From assembly GCA_016208105.1 (NCBI GenBank), contig JACQYS010000008.1, positions 1 through 64,000 on the forward strand: a stretch of DNA of 64,000 nucleotides. Direction: 5' to 3'. Below the pieces are notes generated by a model, which made no database searches, had not been told where the DNA came from, and was given only the letters and a program-made list of their open reading frames with translations. The position numbers and the translations under genes were made by a program. Position 1 is the first letter of the stretch. Every line of letters begins with the position of its first letter. The stretch comes from Desulfovibrio sp. (GTDB taxonomy: Bacteria > Desulfobacterota > Desulfovibrionia > Desulfovibrionales > Desulfovibrionaceae). This document shows, one piece after another, positions 43,456-53,228 of this stretch.

Positions 43456-44922
43456 ATGCCAGACATTACAACGCTTACTCTCACGGACCTGCGCGCCAAG
43501 CTGGCCGCCAAGGATATCTCCGCCACCCAGGCCACCCAGGCCTGCCTGGACCGCATACAGGCCACCGAGCCCAAGGTGGACGCCCTGCTTTGTGTCCAGG
43601 CAGAAGCGGTGCTCGAACAAGCCAAGGCTCTGGACCAAGCCGGACCAGACAAGGACAAGCCGCTCTGGGGCGTGCCCATCGTGGTGAAGGACGCCATCTG
43701 CACCAAGGGCGTTCCCACCACCTGCGGCTCGAAAATCCTCGAGAACTTCGTGCCCTTTTACGACGCCACCTGTGTGGAGCGCCTGAAGAATGCGGGGGCC
43801 ATCCTCCTGGGCAAGGCCAACATGGACGAATTCGCCATGGGGTCCTCCACCGAAAACTCGGCCTTCAAACCCACCCGCAACCCCTGGGCCCTGGACAAGG
43901 TTCCCGGCGGTTCAAGCGGCGGCTCTGGTGCCACCGTTGCGGCCGGACAATGCTTCTCCTCCTTGGGCACGGATACGGGCGGCTCCATCCGCTTGCCAGC
44001 CGCCTTCTGCGGCGTGACTGGCATCAAGCCCACTTACGGGCGCATCTCCCGCTATGGAGTGGTGGCCTACGGATCAAGCCTGGACCAGGTCGGCCCCATG
44101 GCCCGCACCCCGACCGATTGCGCGGCAATGCTTGCAGTCATGTCCGGCCACGACCCCAAGGATTCCACCTCCGCACCCCGCCCGGTCCCGGACTTTGAGG
44201 CTGAAACCGCCGCGCGCAGGGACCTCAAGGGACTTCGCCTGGGCATGCCCGGGGAATACTGGGGCGAGGGACTCACTCCGGAGGTCAGGGACCGCTGCCA
44301 GGCTGCCATGGACACCGCCAAGTCCCTCGGAGCCGAAATCGTTCCGGTGAAGCTGCCCCACACCCAGTACGCCATCGCCACCTACTACATCGTGGCCATG
44401 GCCGAAGCCAGCTCCAACCTGGCCCGCTTCGACGGCGTGCGCTACGGCTACCGCTCGCCCGAGGCTCGCGACTTAAAGGAGCTTTACGAGCTTTCCCGCT
44501 CCAAGGGTTTCGGGGAGGAAGTGCAGCGCCGCATTGTGCTCGGCACATACGTGCTTTCAGCCGGCTACTACGATGCCTACTACCGCAAGGCGGCCCAGGT
44601 GCGCCGTCTTATCCGTCAGGACTTTTTGAACGCCTTTGAAAAGTGCGACGTGATCGTGGGGCCAACCTCGCCGTTCACCGCCTTCGGCCTGGGCGAGAAA
44701 ACCGGTGACCCCCTCCAGATGTATTTGGCCGACATTTTTACCATCTCGCTCAACCTGTCCGGCCTTCCCGGGCTTTCGGTCCCTGTTGGGCTTGGCAAGG
44801 ACACCGGCCTGCCCGTTGGATTGCAGATGTTCGGCAAGGCCTGGGACGAAGCGACGATCCTGGGTGCGGCGCATGCTCTGTCCGGCGCATTGCCCGGCCT
44901 TGGCGAGCCCAAGGGTCTGTAG
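43456..44922 (+). CDS. gatA: Asp/Glu-tRNA amidotransferase subunit A
   Basis: A 488-residue amidase that releases ammonia from glutamine for the transamidation. The Ser-cisSer-Lys triad regions are complete: [10 protein letters not shown] (Lys), then [14 protein letters not shown] and [18 protein letters not shown] (the two serines). AAAGGA lies about 6 bases upstream of the ATG. gatB is not adjacent. Confidence 0.97.
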   Translation: MPDITTLTLTDLRAKLAAKDISATQATQACLDRIQATEPKVDALLCVQAEAVLEQAKALDQAGPDKDKPLWGVPIVVKDAICTKGVPTTCGSKILENFVPFYDATCVERLKNAGAILLGKANMDEFAMGSSTENSAFKPTRNPWALDKVPGGSSGGSGATVAAGQCFSSLGTDTGGSIRLPAAFCGVTGIKPTYGRISRYGVVAYGSSLDQVGPMARTPTDCAAMLAVMSGHDPKDSTSAPRPVPDFEAETAARRDLKGLRLGMPGEYWGEGLTPEVRDRCQAAMDTAKSLGAEIVPVKLPHTQYAIATYYIVAMAEASSNLARFDGVRYGYRSPEARDLKELYELSRSKGFGEEVQRRIVLGTYVLSAGYYDAYYRKAAQVRRLIRQDFLNAFEKCDVIVGPTSPFTAFGLGEKTGDPLQMYLADIFTISLNLSGLPGLSVPVGLGKDTGLPVGLQMFGKAWDEATILGAAHALSGALPGLGEPKGL

Positions 44923-44947
44923 AACTCCAAGCCGCATGTCTTCTCAG

Positions 44948-44978
44948 GCCGCCCCGGGATTCCGGGGCGGCTTTTTTT
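44948..44978 (+). terminator. Terminator of gatA
   Basis: GCCGCCCCGG / CCGGGGCGGC stem with a 4-base loop and T7; ends the lipoprotein-acyltransferase-gatCA run. Confidence 0.92.
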
Positions 44979-45106
44979 GTGTTTTCGGGCTGGTGAAAAC
45001 TCCGCGAGATGAATCACTTCCTCCCTGTTCACTTTTCGGATACCTTTTTTACAAAAGGTGTACCCCACGAACCATAATGGCCGACGGCCCCTGTGGAGAC
45101 AACCTG

Positions 45107-47011
45107 ATGGGGAAATCCCGTCTTTCCCTTTCTTCCGCCATGGTCATCGCGCTCCTCACGCTCCTGTGGGGTGCGTCCATCACTCTCTCCATCATCATCT
45201 ACTATTCGTCTGAAAGCTTCCTTCTTCCTCATGCCATTGCGCTCATGGAGAACGCCGTCACCTCGAGCACCATGCAGAGCCGCAGCTACTTAAACTTCGC
45301 CAGCGCCTCGGCCAACCTCACCAGCCGCCTCGTTCGCGAGGAGATCATCCTAAGCGGCGACATCGACAAAATGACCCAGTACTTCCTCGAAACCCTAAGG
45401 ATTAACAGGTACTCTGGGATATACTTCGGTTTCGCCAACGGCGATTTCGCTTACGCCTACCAGGACGACGAATGCCAGCTTCCCTGTGCGGAGACCCTCA
45501 CCATCGTCAACAAGGACGGCAAGCGTACGGCCACCGAGAGGCGCTACGACGCCAACGGAGAAATTGTAAGCGATCTGGAGGTGGACGACCCGTACGATCC
45601 GAGGCTCAGGCCGTGGTTTATAAAAGCCCGTGACAAAGGACAATTGACCTGGGTGGACCCGTACATCTTCTTCCACCAGAGCGTGCCGGGCATCACCACG
45701 GCCTGCCCTGCCTACGACCATAAGGGGCATTTCATCGGGGTGGCTGCCGTGGACATCGAACTTGGGAGCATGTCATCCTTTCTCAAGGCCATACAGATCG
45801 GTCAGGGCGGCACTTCCTTCATCGTGGACCGGGAAGGAGCGCTCATCGCCCACCACGACATGACCGCCCTTCTCGCCGCGGTCACCGCCAGGAAGGACCG
45901 CAGCCGGCTGCTCAACATCTCCGAAATAGACCAGCCACTTACCCAGCAGGCCTTCAAGGCCTTGAGACTCAGCGAAGGCCCCATCGACCTGACCAAACCC
46001 GAGGGACTCATTGCCACCTTCACCCATGACGGAGCCGACTACCTGGCTCTGTTCAAATCCCTCTCGTATCTCGACTCGCAATGGTACATAGGCGCCGTCT
46101 ACCCCAAGAACGAGTACGTAGGCCCGCTGAAAAGAGGGCTGTCCATCTTCTACCTGATCACCCTGATCGTGACTGTGGGGGCCACATTGGCGGCCCTGTT
46201 CGTCTCCAGAAGGATAACCCAGCCCCTGACCGAACTTGAGCAGGAGGCCCACTCGATAAAAAACCGGATCATCTCCCCCCAATCTGAGCAGCGCAGCTCC
46301 TTCAGGGAGATACAATCCCTCTTCGAAGCCTTCGGAGAGCTCAAGGCATGGCTCAGGGAGTACGAGGAATCGAACATCAAGCTGCAAAACGACATCAAGC
46401 ACGCCCACAAGGAAACGGTCCTGCACCTGGCGAGCTGCGCGGAATTGCGGGACAAGGAAACCGGCGACCACCTCCTGCGCATCAGCTATTATGCGGAATT
46501 CCTCGCCGCGAGACTGAACCTGGACCAGAAGGACGTGGACACCATATCCATCGCCGCGCCCCTGCACGACGTGGGCAAGCTGGGCATACCCGACAGCATC
46601 CTGAAAAAACCCGGCAAGCTCACGGATGAAGAGTGGACCGTCATGCAGACCCACGTGGACATAGGCAAGGACATCCTGAGTCCGCCTCAGTCCGAATTCA
46701 TGAGGGTGGCCAACGACATCGCCCGTTATCACCACGAGAAATGGGACGGTTCGGGATATCAGCAAGGCCTCAAGGAGACCGGCATCCCCTTGTCAGCCCG
46801 TATCGTGGCCGTGGTGGACGCGTTCGACGCCATAACCACCGCGAGGCGCTACAAAGATGCCACGAGTTTCGACGGAGCCATAGAGATACTCGTAAAGGAG
46901 AGCGGCACGCACTTCGACCCGGCCTGCGTGAAGGCCTTCATAGGCGACCGGGAAGCGCTCCGCGCCCTCTTCGACACCCTCCGCAACGGACTGAGTCCAC
47001 CCGCCGCGTGA
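45107..47011 (+). CDS. Membrane cache-domain HD-GYP phosphodiesterase
   Basis: A 634-residue sensor protein. TM1 at about 12-35; periplasmic dCache domain (about 40-320, including DPYDPRLRPWFIKARDKG and SVPGITTACPAYDHKGHFIGV); TM2 near 345-365; HAMP; a coiled coil; then an HD-GYP domain with HDVGKLGIPDSILKKPGKL and RIVAVVDAFDAITTARRY. Expected to hydrolyse cyclic di-GMP. The GYP motif reads DGSGYQQG, with Gln in place of Pro. ATG 45107 (GGAGA upstream) is preferred to one 10 codons earlier. Confidence 0.9.
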   Translation: MGKSRLSLSSAMVIALLTLLWGASITLSIIIYYSSESFLLPHAIALMENAVTSSTMQSRSYLNFASASANLTSRLVREEIILSGDIDKMTQYFLETLRINRYSGIYFGFANGDFAYAYQDDECQLPCAETLTIVNKDGKRTATERRYDANGEIVSDLEVDDPYDPRLRPWFIKARDKGQLTWVDPYIFFHQSVPGITTACPAYDHKGHFIGVAAVDIELGSMSSFLKAIQIGQGGTSFIVDREGALIAHHDMTALLAAVTARKDRSRLLNISEIDQPLTQQAFKALRLSEGPIDLTKPEGLIATFTHDGADYLALFKSLSYLDSQWYIGAVYPKNEYVGPLKRGLSIFYLITLIVTVGATLAALFVSRRITQPLTELEQEAHSIKNRIISPQSEQRSSFREIQSLFEAFGELKAWLREYEESNIKLQNDIKHAHKETVLHLASCAELRDKETGDHLLRISYYAEFLAARLNLDQKDVDTISIAAPLHDVGKLGIPDSILKKPGKLTDEEWTVMQTHVDIGKDILSPPQSEFMRVANDIARYHHEKWDGSGYQQGLKETGIPLSARIVAVVDAFDAITTARRYKDATSFDGAIEILVKESGTHFDPACVKAFIGDREALRALFDTLRNGLSPPAA

Positions 47012-47133
47012 GGGCCCTTGACTGCTGCGGACAACCCCTGCAAATAGTTGCCGATCGTTGGCTCGGCCGGGGTGTCCGGTTCAGGCGCCCATCATCCCGT
47101 AACCTTTCTTTTTGAACACCCCTTCGAGGCTTC

Positions 47134-48375
47134 ATGATCAAAAGCGCCCTGGGTCTGGTTGTCCTGGTCTGCATCGCCTGGCTTTTAAGCACCAACCGCG
47201 GGCGTGTACCCTGGCGCATGCTGCTTGGCGGCATTGCGTTGCAGTTCGCCATCGCGGGTCTCATGCTCAAGGTTCCTCTGTTCTCCGGGGTTTTCATGAC
47301 CCTGAACAAGGTGGTCCTGGCCATGGAGGAGGCCACCCGCGCCGGCACAACCTTCGTGTTCGGCTACCTGGGAGGCGGCCCCGTCCCCTTTCCCGATCCC
47401 AAGCCCGGACAAAGCTTTATCCTGGCCTTCCAGGCGTTGCCCCTGGTGATCGTCATCGCGGCGCTGACTTCGCTCCTCTATTATTGGCGCATCCTGCCCC
47501 GGGTGGTGCATGCCTTTTCCTGGGTACTCAAGAAGTCCATGGGCATCGGCGGAGCCCTGGGCGTGGGCGCGGCCGGAACCATCTTCCTGGGCATGATCGA
47601 GGCTCCGCTTCTGATCCGGCCATACCTACTCCAGATGACCAGGAGCGAATTATTCGCCCTCATGGCCACGGGGCTCTCCTGCATCGCCGGAACCATGCTC
47701 ATGCTCTACGCCGCGGTGCTGGGCAACGTGATCCCGGACGCGCTCGGGCATATCCTTACCGCATCGGTCATCCATGCCCCGGCCGCCCTGGCAATTGCCG
47801 CTGTTATCATCCCGGAAACCGAGGCACCCACCCTGGGCGAGGACATCCCCCCCTCCCCGGCCACCGGTTCCATGGACGCCGTGGCCAGGGGCACCTGGGA
47901 GGGATTCCAGCTTTTTTTGAACATCATCGCCATGCTCATCGCCTTCATCGCCCTGGTGAAGATCGTGAACCTGGGGCTTGACCTGGCACCCGACTTCGGA
48001 GGCGAACAGCTTACTCTGCAGCGCATGCTGGGCTGGCTGCTCTCTCCCCTGGCCTGGCTTCTGGGCGTGCCCTGGCAGGAGGCCCACACGGCGGGAAGCC
48101 TTCTTGGCACCAAGGTGGTGCTCAACGAGTTCATCGCGTTCATCGACATGGCCAACCTTCCTGCCAACGCCTTGTCCGAACGCACCAAGCTTATTCTGGC
48201 CTACGCCATGTGCAGCTTCGCCAATTTCGGCAGCGTCGGGATCATCATAGGGGGGATGGGAGCGCTCTGCCCGGAACGGCGCACCGAGATCGCCTCCTTG
48301 TCCATGCGCGCCCTGGCCGCCGGGGCCCTCGCCTCGCTCATGACGGGTGCCGTGGTGGGTATTCTTTTCCCGTAA
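47134..48375 (+). CDS. NupC/CNT-family nucleoside transporter
   Basis: A 413-residue membrane protein with about eight to ten hydrophobic segments. Concentrative nucleoside transporter motifs: WRMLLGGIALQFAIAGLMLK, GTTFVFGYLGGG, LGMIEAPLLIRPYL (the EAP substrate motif), TKVVLNEFIAFIDMA and YAMCSFANFGSVGI. It should import nucleosides with H+ or Na+. It stands 61 bases before the hydantoinase-like gene. Confidence 0.92.
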   Translation: MIKSALGLVVLVCIAWLLSTNRGRVPWRMLLGGIALQFAIAGLMLKVPLFSGVFMTLNKVVLAMEEATRAGTTFVFGYLGGGPVPFPDPKPGQSFILAFQALPLVIVIAALTSLLYYWRILPRVVHAFSWVLKKSMGIGGALGVGAAGTIFLGMIEAPLLIRPYLLQMTRSELFALMATGLSCIAGTMLMLYAAVLGNVIPDALGHILTASVIHAPAALAIAAVIIPETEAPTLGEDIPPSPATGSMDAVARGTWEGFQLFLNIIAMLIAFIALVKIVNLGLDLAPDFGGEQLTLQRMLGWLLSPLAWLLGVPWQEAHTAGSLLGTKVVLNEFIAFIDMANLPANALSERTKLILAYAMCSFANFGSVGIIIGGMGALCPERRTEIASLSMRALAAGALASLMTGAVVGILFP

Positions 48376-48436
48376 GCGTGAGGTTGTGAGCCTTAAGGCA
48401 ATGGTGTTTGGAAACAATCCGTGCTAGCTTGACTCC

Positions 48437-50116
48437 ATGCTGCTTGGCATAGACGTGGGGGGCACGCACACGGACGCCGTCCTGGTGGGGACGGACGGTC
48501 TTAAGGCCTGGGCCAAGGCCAAGACGAACCATACGGATCTGATGGCCTCAATCCGCGATGTTCTGGGACAGATTGTGCCCCAGGCCGGCCATGAGCCCAT
48601 AACCCGCCTGAATCTCTCCACCACCTTGTCCACCAACGCCATCGTGGAGGGCTTGACTGAGCCCGTTGGCGTTTTCGTGGCCGCGGGTCCCGGGGTCAAC
48701 CCGAACGCATACGCCGTGGGCCAGCATTTCCGGACCATTTCCGGCGCCACCGACCACCGGGGGCGCATAACCTCCCCCCTGGATGAAATTTCCGCCCTTG
48801 AGCACGCGGCCCACTGCAAAACAGCCGGTGTGAGCGTTTACGCATGCGTGGGCAAGTTCTCCCCCCGAAACCCCGATTTCGAGGAAACCCTGCGGGGGGT
48901 GGTCCATCCCCAGGCCGACTTCGTCAGCTGCGGCCACGAGTTTTCCGGGCAGTTGGGCTTTGGACGCCGCATCCACACCGCTGTTTTCAACGCCTCGGTC
49001 TGGCGGGTGTTCAACCGCTTCGCCGACGCGGTGCAGCGATCGGCCATCGGCTTCGGCTTGAATGCCCAGGTGAACATCCTGAAGGCGGACGGGGGCACCA
49101 TGCCCCTGTCCATGTCCCGCACGTTTCCCGTGGAATCCATCCTCTCCGGCCCGGCCGCATCGGTCATGGGCATCATCGCGGTGTGCGACATCGACCAGGA
49201 TTCGGTCATTCTTGATATCGGCGGAACCACCACGGACATCGCGCTTTTCGCTGACGGAGCGCCGCTTATCGAACCGGAAGGGGCAGTGATTTCCGGCAGA
49301 CCGACTCTGGTCCGGGCGCTCAAGAGCCGGTCCATCGGCATTGGCGGAGACTCGGCCATCACCTTTGTAGCCGGCCATGTTCGTGTCGGCCCGCGCAGGC
49401 TCGGACCGGCCATGGCTGAAGGCGGCAACCACCCCACATTGACCGACGCCCTCAATGTATTGGGCTCGGCAGAGCTTGGCGACGTGTCCGCCTCCCGCCG
49501 GGGTTTGAATGAACTGGCCGCCCAGCACGGTTCCGATGGACGAACCATGGCCCAAGACGCGGCCTTGGCAGCTGTCACTTCCATCCGGGCGGCCGTGATC
49601 GAGCTCACCCGGGCGGTGAACGACCGCCCCGTCTACACCATCTACGAACTGCTCGAAGGCAAGCGTTTGGTTCCAAAGACCGTCTACGTCATGGGAGGAC
49701 CGGCCAAGGCCATGGCGGGACTTCTGTCCGAAGTGTTTCCCGAGGACGTGCTGGTTCCCGGCAACTACGCCGTGGCCAATGCCATCGGCGCGGCCCTCTC
49801 ACGGCCCACTCTTTCCGCCGAGCTCTTCGCGGACACGCAGCGGGGGCGCATGCTCATCCCAGGCCTTGATGTCGAGGAAAGTGTTCCCCGTTCCTACGAC
49901 TTGGACGCGGCCCAGGAAGACGCCGCCAGGTACCTGCGCCAGTATCTGGAGCATCTGCGCATCGAAGATCCCGAGGGAATGATGGAGACCATTGAAGCGC
50001 AATCGTTCAACATGGTCGAGGACGACGCCATGGTTGGCAGAACCATCCGCGTCAAATGCCAGATCAAGCCTGGCGTGCTGCCCGGATACCGCAAGGCGGT
50101 GAGCCGCCAATGCTGA
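48437..50116 (+). CDS. Hydantoinase/oxoprolinase-family protein
   Basis: A 559-residue protein of the ASKHA fold. N-terminal Hydant_A_N starts with MLLGIDVGGTHTDAVLV and TLSTNAIVEG; the hydantoinase A core shows ESILSGPAASVMGII and VILDIGGTTTDIALF. It is shorter than typical HyuA (about 650-700) and has no HyuB partner beside it, so activity on hydantoins or 5-oxoproline is uncertain. The stop is overlapped by the start of the HDAC-like gene. Confidence 0.85.
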   Translation: MLLGIDVGGTHTDAVLVGTDGLKAWAKAKTNHTDLMASIRDVLGQIVPQAGHEPITRLNLSTTLSTNAIVEGLTEPVGVFVAAGPGVNPNAYAVGQHFRTISGATDHRGRITSPLDEISALEHAAHCKTAGVSVYACVGKFSPRNPDFEETLRGVVHPQADFVSCGHEFSGQLGFGRRIHTAVFNASVWRVFNRFADAVQRSAIGFGLNAQVNILKADGGTMPLSMSRTFPVESILSGPAASVMGIIAVCDIDQDSVILDIGGTTTDIALFADGAPLIEPEGAVISGRPTLVRALKSRSIGIGGDSAITFVAGHVRVGPRRLGPAMAEGGNHPTLTDALNVLGSAELGDVSASRRGLNELAAQHGSDGRTMAQDAALAAVTSIRAAVIELTRAVNDRPVYTIYELLEGKRLVPKTVYVMGGPAKAMAGLLSEVFPEDVLVPGNYAVANAIGAALSRPTLSAELFADTQRGRMLIPGLDVEESVPRSYDLDAAQEDAARYLRQYLEHLRIEDPEGMMETIEAQSFNMVEDDAMVGRTIRVKCQIKPGVLPGYRKAVSRQC

Positions 50117-51429
50117 AAGCCCCAAGCTCGCTGGGCGTGGTGTTCTTTCCGGCCTACGATTGGGCCATCAGCCCAACGCACCCCGAACGCCAGGAGCGCC
50201 TGCTCTACACGCAGGACCAGCTGCGCGAGGAAGGCCTCTTCGACTTCGAGGGCATCCGCGAATACAAGCCCGACGTGGCCAAGACCGGCGACGTGGACCT
50301 GGCTCATTTCACCTTCCCGGACGTGGAGCAGGTGGTCACATCCTCGCACCTCATCTCCGCGGGCGGGGCCATGCGTGCGGCCAGGCTGGTGATGGAACGC
50401 GAAGCCAAACGGGCCTTCGCCCTGGTCCGCCCGCCAGGACACCACGCCATGAAGGTGGTGCACGGCACGCGCGGCTTCTGCACCATCAACATCGAAGCGG
50501 TGATGGTGGAATACCTGCGCGAGCGCTACGGAGTGCGCCGTATCGCCATAGTGGACACCGACTGCCACCACGGCGACGGCACCCAGGACATCTACTGGAA
50601 CGATCCGGACGTGATGTTCATCTCCATCCACCAGGACGGACGCACCATCTACCCCGGCAGCGGCTTCCCCTATGAGCTTGGCGGCCCGACTGCCATCGGC
50701 TCCACCTGCAACATCCCTCTACTCCCCGGGACAGGAGACCAAGGCATCCTGCACATGCTCGACAACGTGGTGTTGCCAGTACTGGAACGATTCAAACCGG
50801 AAATCATCATCAACTCGGCCGGGCAGGACAACCACTTCTCCGACCCCATCACCAACATGGCCTTTTCAGCCCAGGGGTATGCCGAGCTGACCCGCAGGCT
50901 CGGGGCTCACATCGCTGTGCTTGAAGGCGGATACTCCATCCAGGGGGCCCTGCCCTACGTTAACCTGGGCATCTGCCTTGCCATGGCGGACATGGACACC
51001 TCCCAGGTGAGCGAGCCCACCTACGACCCGGAAATGATCAAGCAGGAGCAGCGCGTCACCGACTATACCCTTTCCCTGGCCGACCAGTTGCGGAATTATT
51101 TCATGGATCCGCCTCCCATGCCCAAGCACGGCCGTGTTGAAGGCGAATGGTTCGTCCGCGAGAAGGAAATTCACTACGACACGGACGGAATCTTCGAACG
51201 CCAGACCGAGAAGGTCTTCATGTGCGGGCAGTGCCCTGGCACCGTGGTCATCGAGAGCCGGGCGGACAGCGGCCCGCTGTGCCTTGCGGTTCAGATACCG
51301 CTACACGCCTGCCCGGCCTGCGTCGAAAAAGGGCACGAGGTCTTCGAGACTGGCCAGAGATCAAAGAACTACCGCCGGGCCATGCTGGTTGACCGGCCGG
51401 GGAAGGACGTGAAGCGGGTGTTGATATAA
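50110..51429 (+). CDS. Histone-deacetylase-family amidohydrolase with C-terminal zinc-ribbon-like tail
   Basis: A 439-residue protein. HDAC/acetylpolyamine amidohydrolase core (1-310): RPPGHHAM (H111, H112), VDTDCHHGDGTQD (zinc ligands D151, H153), SAGQDNH and LEGGYSIQGALPY (active-site Tyr). It should remove acetyl or similar groups from an amine. A further 110 residues form an extension with CGQC (372-375) and CPAC (401-404), resembling a zinc ribbon, which is unusual for the family. It overlaps the hydantoinase-like gene by 7 bases. Confidence 0.88.
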   Translation: MLKAPSSLGVVFFPAYDWAISPTHPERQERLLYTQDQLREEGLFDFEGIREYKPDVAKTGDVDLAHFTFPDVEQVVTSSHLISAGGAMRAARLVMEREAKRAFALVRPPGHHAMKVVHGTRGFCTINIEAVMVEYLRERYGVRRIAIVDTDCHHGDGTQDIYWNDPDVMFISIHQDGRTIYPGSGFPYELGGPTAIGSTCNIPLLPGTGDQGILHMLDNVVLPVLERFKPEIIINSAGQDNHFSDPITNMAFSAQGYAELTRRLGAHIAVLEGGYSIQGALPYVNLGICLAMADMDTSQVSEPTYDPEMIKQEQRVTDYTLSLADQLRNYFMDPPPMPKHGRVEGEWFVREKEIHYDTDGIFERQTEKVFMCGQCPGTVVIESRADSGPLCLAVQIPLHACPACVEKGHEVFETGQRSKNYRRAMLVDRPGKDVKRVLI

Positions 51430-51451
51430 ACGTCGAGGCTGCCCCGACGTT
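51429..51451 (+). terminator. Weak hairpin after the HDAC-like gene
   Basis: AACGTCG / CGACGTT stem starting at the stop codon, with only GTCTTC after it. The 185-base convergent gap has no better terminator. Confidence 0.35.
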
Positions 51452-51614
51452 GTCTTCAGCGCAACCCAGGGGAGTATCTTCGGTGCCAGCCTGAAAGAAT
51501 TCGCCCGCCACCGGAATCGATGGCGAGCGCAATAGTTAGAAAGGCGAGTTCCAAGACGGTTTGACAGCCCTGGATACACCTTGTGTACACTGGTCAGCGA
51601 GATTCTTTGCGGCG

Positions 51615-52280
51615 TTACTTACCAGCCGTTATTTCCTTCACCGCATCCGCCACCCGCTTGCCGTCCGGCATCTTGGCCTCGGGATGAATGGCCAGGAGCT
51701 CCTGCCAGGCCTTGAGCGCTGCCTGTTTGTCCTTAAGATCGAACAGGTAGACCACTCCCGTGTTCAAGCGGGCCTGTTGGTGTTTGGGGTCGATGGATAT
51801 GGCCTGCTCAAAGGCCTTGAGCGCCTCCTGCGTTTTCCCCATGACCCGGAGCATGATCCCCATGTCGGTCCAAACGTTTGGCTGGTTGGGGCTTAGCGCC
51901 AGAGATTTCTGATAAGCCACTACGGACCTATCCGGCAGTTCGGCATCGAAATAGGTGTCCCCAAGCTTGGCCCAGACCACAGGATCGTTGGGGCTCTTGG
52001 CCGCCTGTTCTTCCATGGCCTTGGCCTGGGCCATCAGGGGGGAAGTCATGGGGTTCTGGCTTTGTCCAGGCGCAGCTTGCTGGGTCTGCTGCTGATGCAT
52101 TCCAGGTTTGCCACCCTGGGCGGCATCCTGGTTGAAAACAACCACCGCCCCCTGCCAACCGAGAAACACTCCCGCAAGCAGCATGACCACGCACAGGGCC
52201 ACGGCGGATTGCCTGCGGACCATGGGACGCGGCTCCGGAGAGTCCTGTCTGGCCGGGGTGGGATGCTTGGATTTCTTCAT
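51615..52280 (-). CDS. Membrane-anchored TPR protein
   Basis: A 221-residue protein with a basic N-terminus, one TM helix (about 25-45, SAVALCVVMLLAGVFLGW), a Gln/Pro-rich linker, then three TPR units (PVVWAKLGDTYFDAELPDRS, PNVWTDMGIMLRVMGKTQEA, ARLNTGVVYLFDLKDKQAA). It resembles the C-terminal part of CycH-type or other envelope scaffold proteins. Last gene of the O-acetylation run; start supported by GAGGAG. Confidence 0.8.
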   Translation of the reverse strand: MKKSKHPTPARQDSPEPRPMVRRQSAVALCVVMLLAGVFLGWQGAVVVFNQDAAQGGKPGMHQQQTQQAAPGQSQNPMTSPLMAQAKAMEEQAAKSPNDPVVWAKLGDTYFDAELPDRSVVAYQKSLALSPNQPNVWTDMGIMLRVMGKTQEALKAFEQAISIDPKHQQARLNTGVVYLFDLKDKQAALKAWQELLAIHPEAKMPDGKRVADAVKEITAGK

Positions 52281-52348
52281 TGATTCTCCTCGATCTTTCC
52301 ATGAAAGGCTTTCACAGCCGAGCACCAAACTAAGCCGGGCCGGGATGT

Positions 52349-53206
52349 CTACTGCCCTGACGCGCCCAGTCCCTTGCCGTATTTTGGATTCAGAGCGGCC
52401 TTGGACAAAAAGTAGTCGAACTTGATCTTGCGGTTCAGATAGATACGTTCCCAATAGTAGGTGGACGGGTCTTTCCAAACCAGCCGGTCCTTTGTTCCGT
52501 CCTGAAAAACGGCCTCGACGGCCGGGTCCGGACAATCGGCGTAGCCGCCCGAACGCAGGGTAATGGTGGCCACGAAGGTAAGGGACTTGAAGGTCTCGCG
52601 CAAATCCTTGGAACGCAGCCTCTCTATGTAACGGCTGTCCAGCTCAGTAATGCTCAAGAGGTCCACTTCGCCCCTGAACTCCGCCTTGCCCGGTTCCAAG
52701 ACCTTCCAAGAGCGGGAGGTGAAGAAACCGTAATTGTCAAGCGCTTGTCCAAGGGTAACCGCCGGGTTGAATCTGAGCTTGGCCGCCCTGAAAGGTTCCA
52801 CATCTCCTGAACTCTGGCCAGCTCCAGACACCTGTTCCGTTGCCGGAGACGGGGCAGGGGATTGGGAATGAGTGTCCAGACCCTTCACGTCCACCTTTGA
52901 CACCGGCAAAGTGAATACTGGGGCTTGATCGTTGAAAATGAGCAGATGCCCTGCGACTTCCACAGTGAGTTTGCGTTCCACAGCCTGGTCCAAGGCGGCC
53001 CGTGTGGCCGGGGGGAAGAACTCCCTGTCGCCAAGCACGATCAGCTTGTTGTTCTCAAGAAGCAGCCGGTACACGGTGGCCTGGCCCTCAGCGGCAACGC
53101 CGACCTTGCCCGTTCGCGTGACCTGCATCTCCTTGATCAGCCTGGCTTGGGCTGGGCCTGCGGACAGCGCGGCGGCCAGGACCGCCAGGATAACTATACG
53201 AATCAT
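52349..53206 (-). CDS. Exported protein of unknown function
   Basis: A 285-residue protein with a signal peptide (IVILAVLAAALSAGPAQA). No family was recognised. Region 20-95 contains two short strands with LLLENNKLIVLGDREFFPPA; a Ser/Pro-rich linker follows (about 118-140); the C-terminal half (145-285) has two cysteine-poor beta-rich stretches ending in RIYLNRKIKFDYFLSKAALN. It lies 22 bases after a DUF459 lipoprotein gene, so a role in the same envelope-acylation process is likely. AAGGACG supports the start. Confidence 0.6.
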   Translation of the reverse strand: MIRIVILAVLAAALSAGPAQARLIKEMQVTRTGKVGVAAEGQATVYRLLLENNKLIVLGDREFFPPATRAALDQAVERKLTVEVAGHLLIFNDQAPVFTLPVSKVDVKGLDTHSQSPAPSPATEQVSGAGQSSGDVEPFRAAKLRFNPAVTLGQALDNYGFFTSRSWKVLEPGKAEFRGEVDLLSITELDSRYIERLRSKDLRETFKSLTFVATITLRSGGYADCPDPAVEAVFQDGTKDRLVWKDPSTYYWERIYLNRKIKFDYFLSKAALNPKYGKGLGASGQ

Positions 53207-53228
53207 GACAACACGTCCTTCGTCGCGA

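Noticed and set aside
51560-51595. TTGACA with a TGTACA 17 bases downstream, as a promoter
   Set aside because: It would only produce RNA antisense to the TPR gene; the -10 is poor and no terminator closes a unit.
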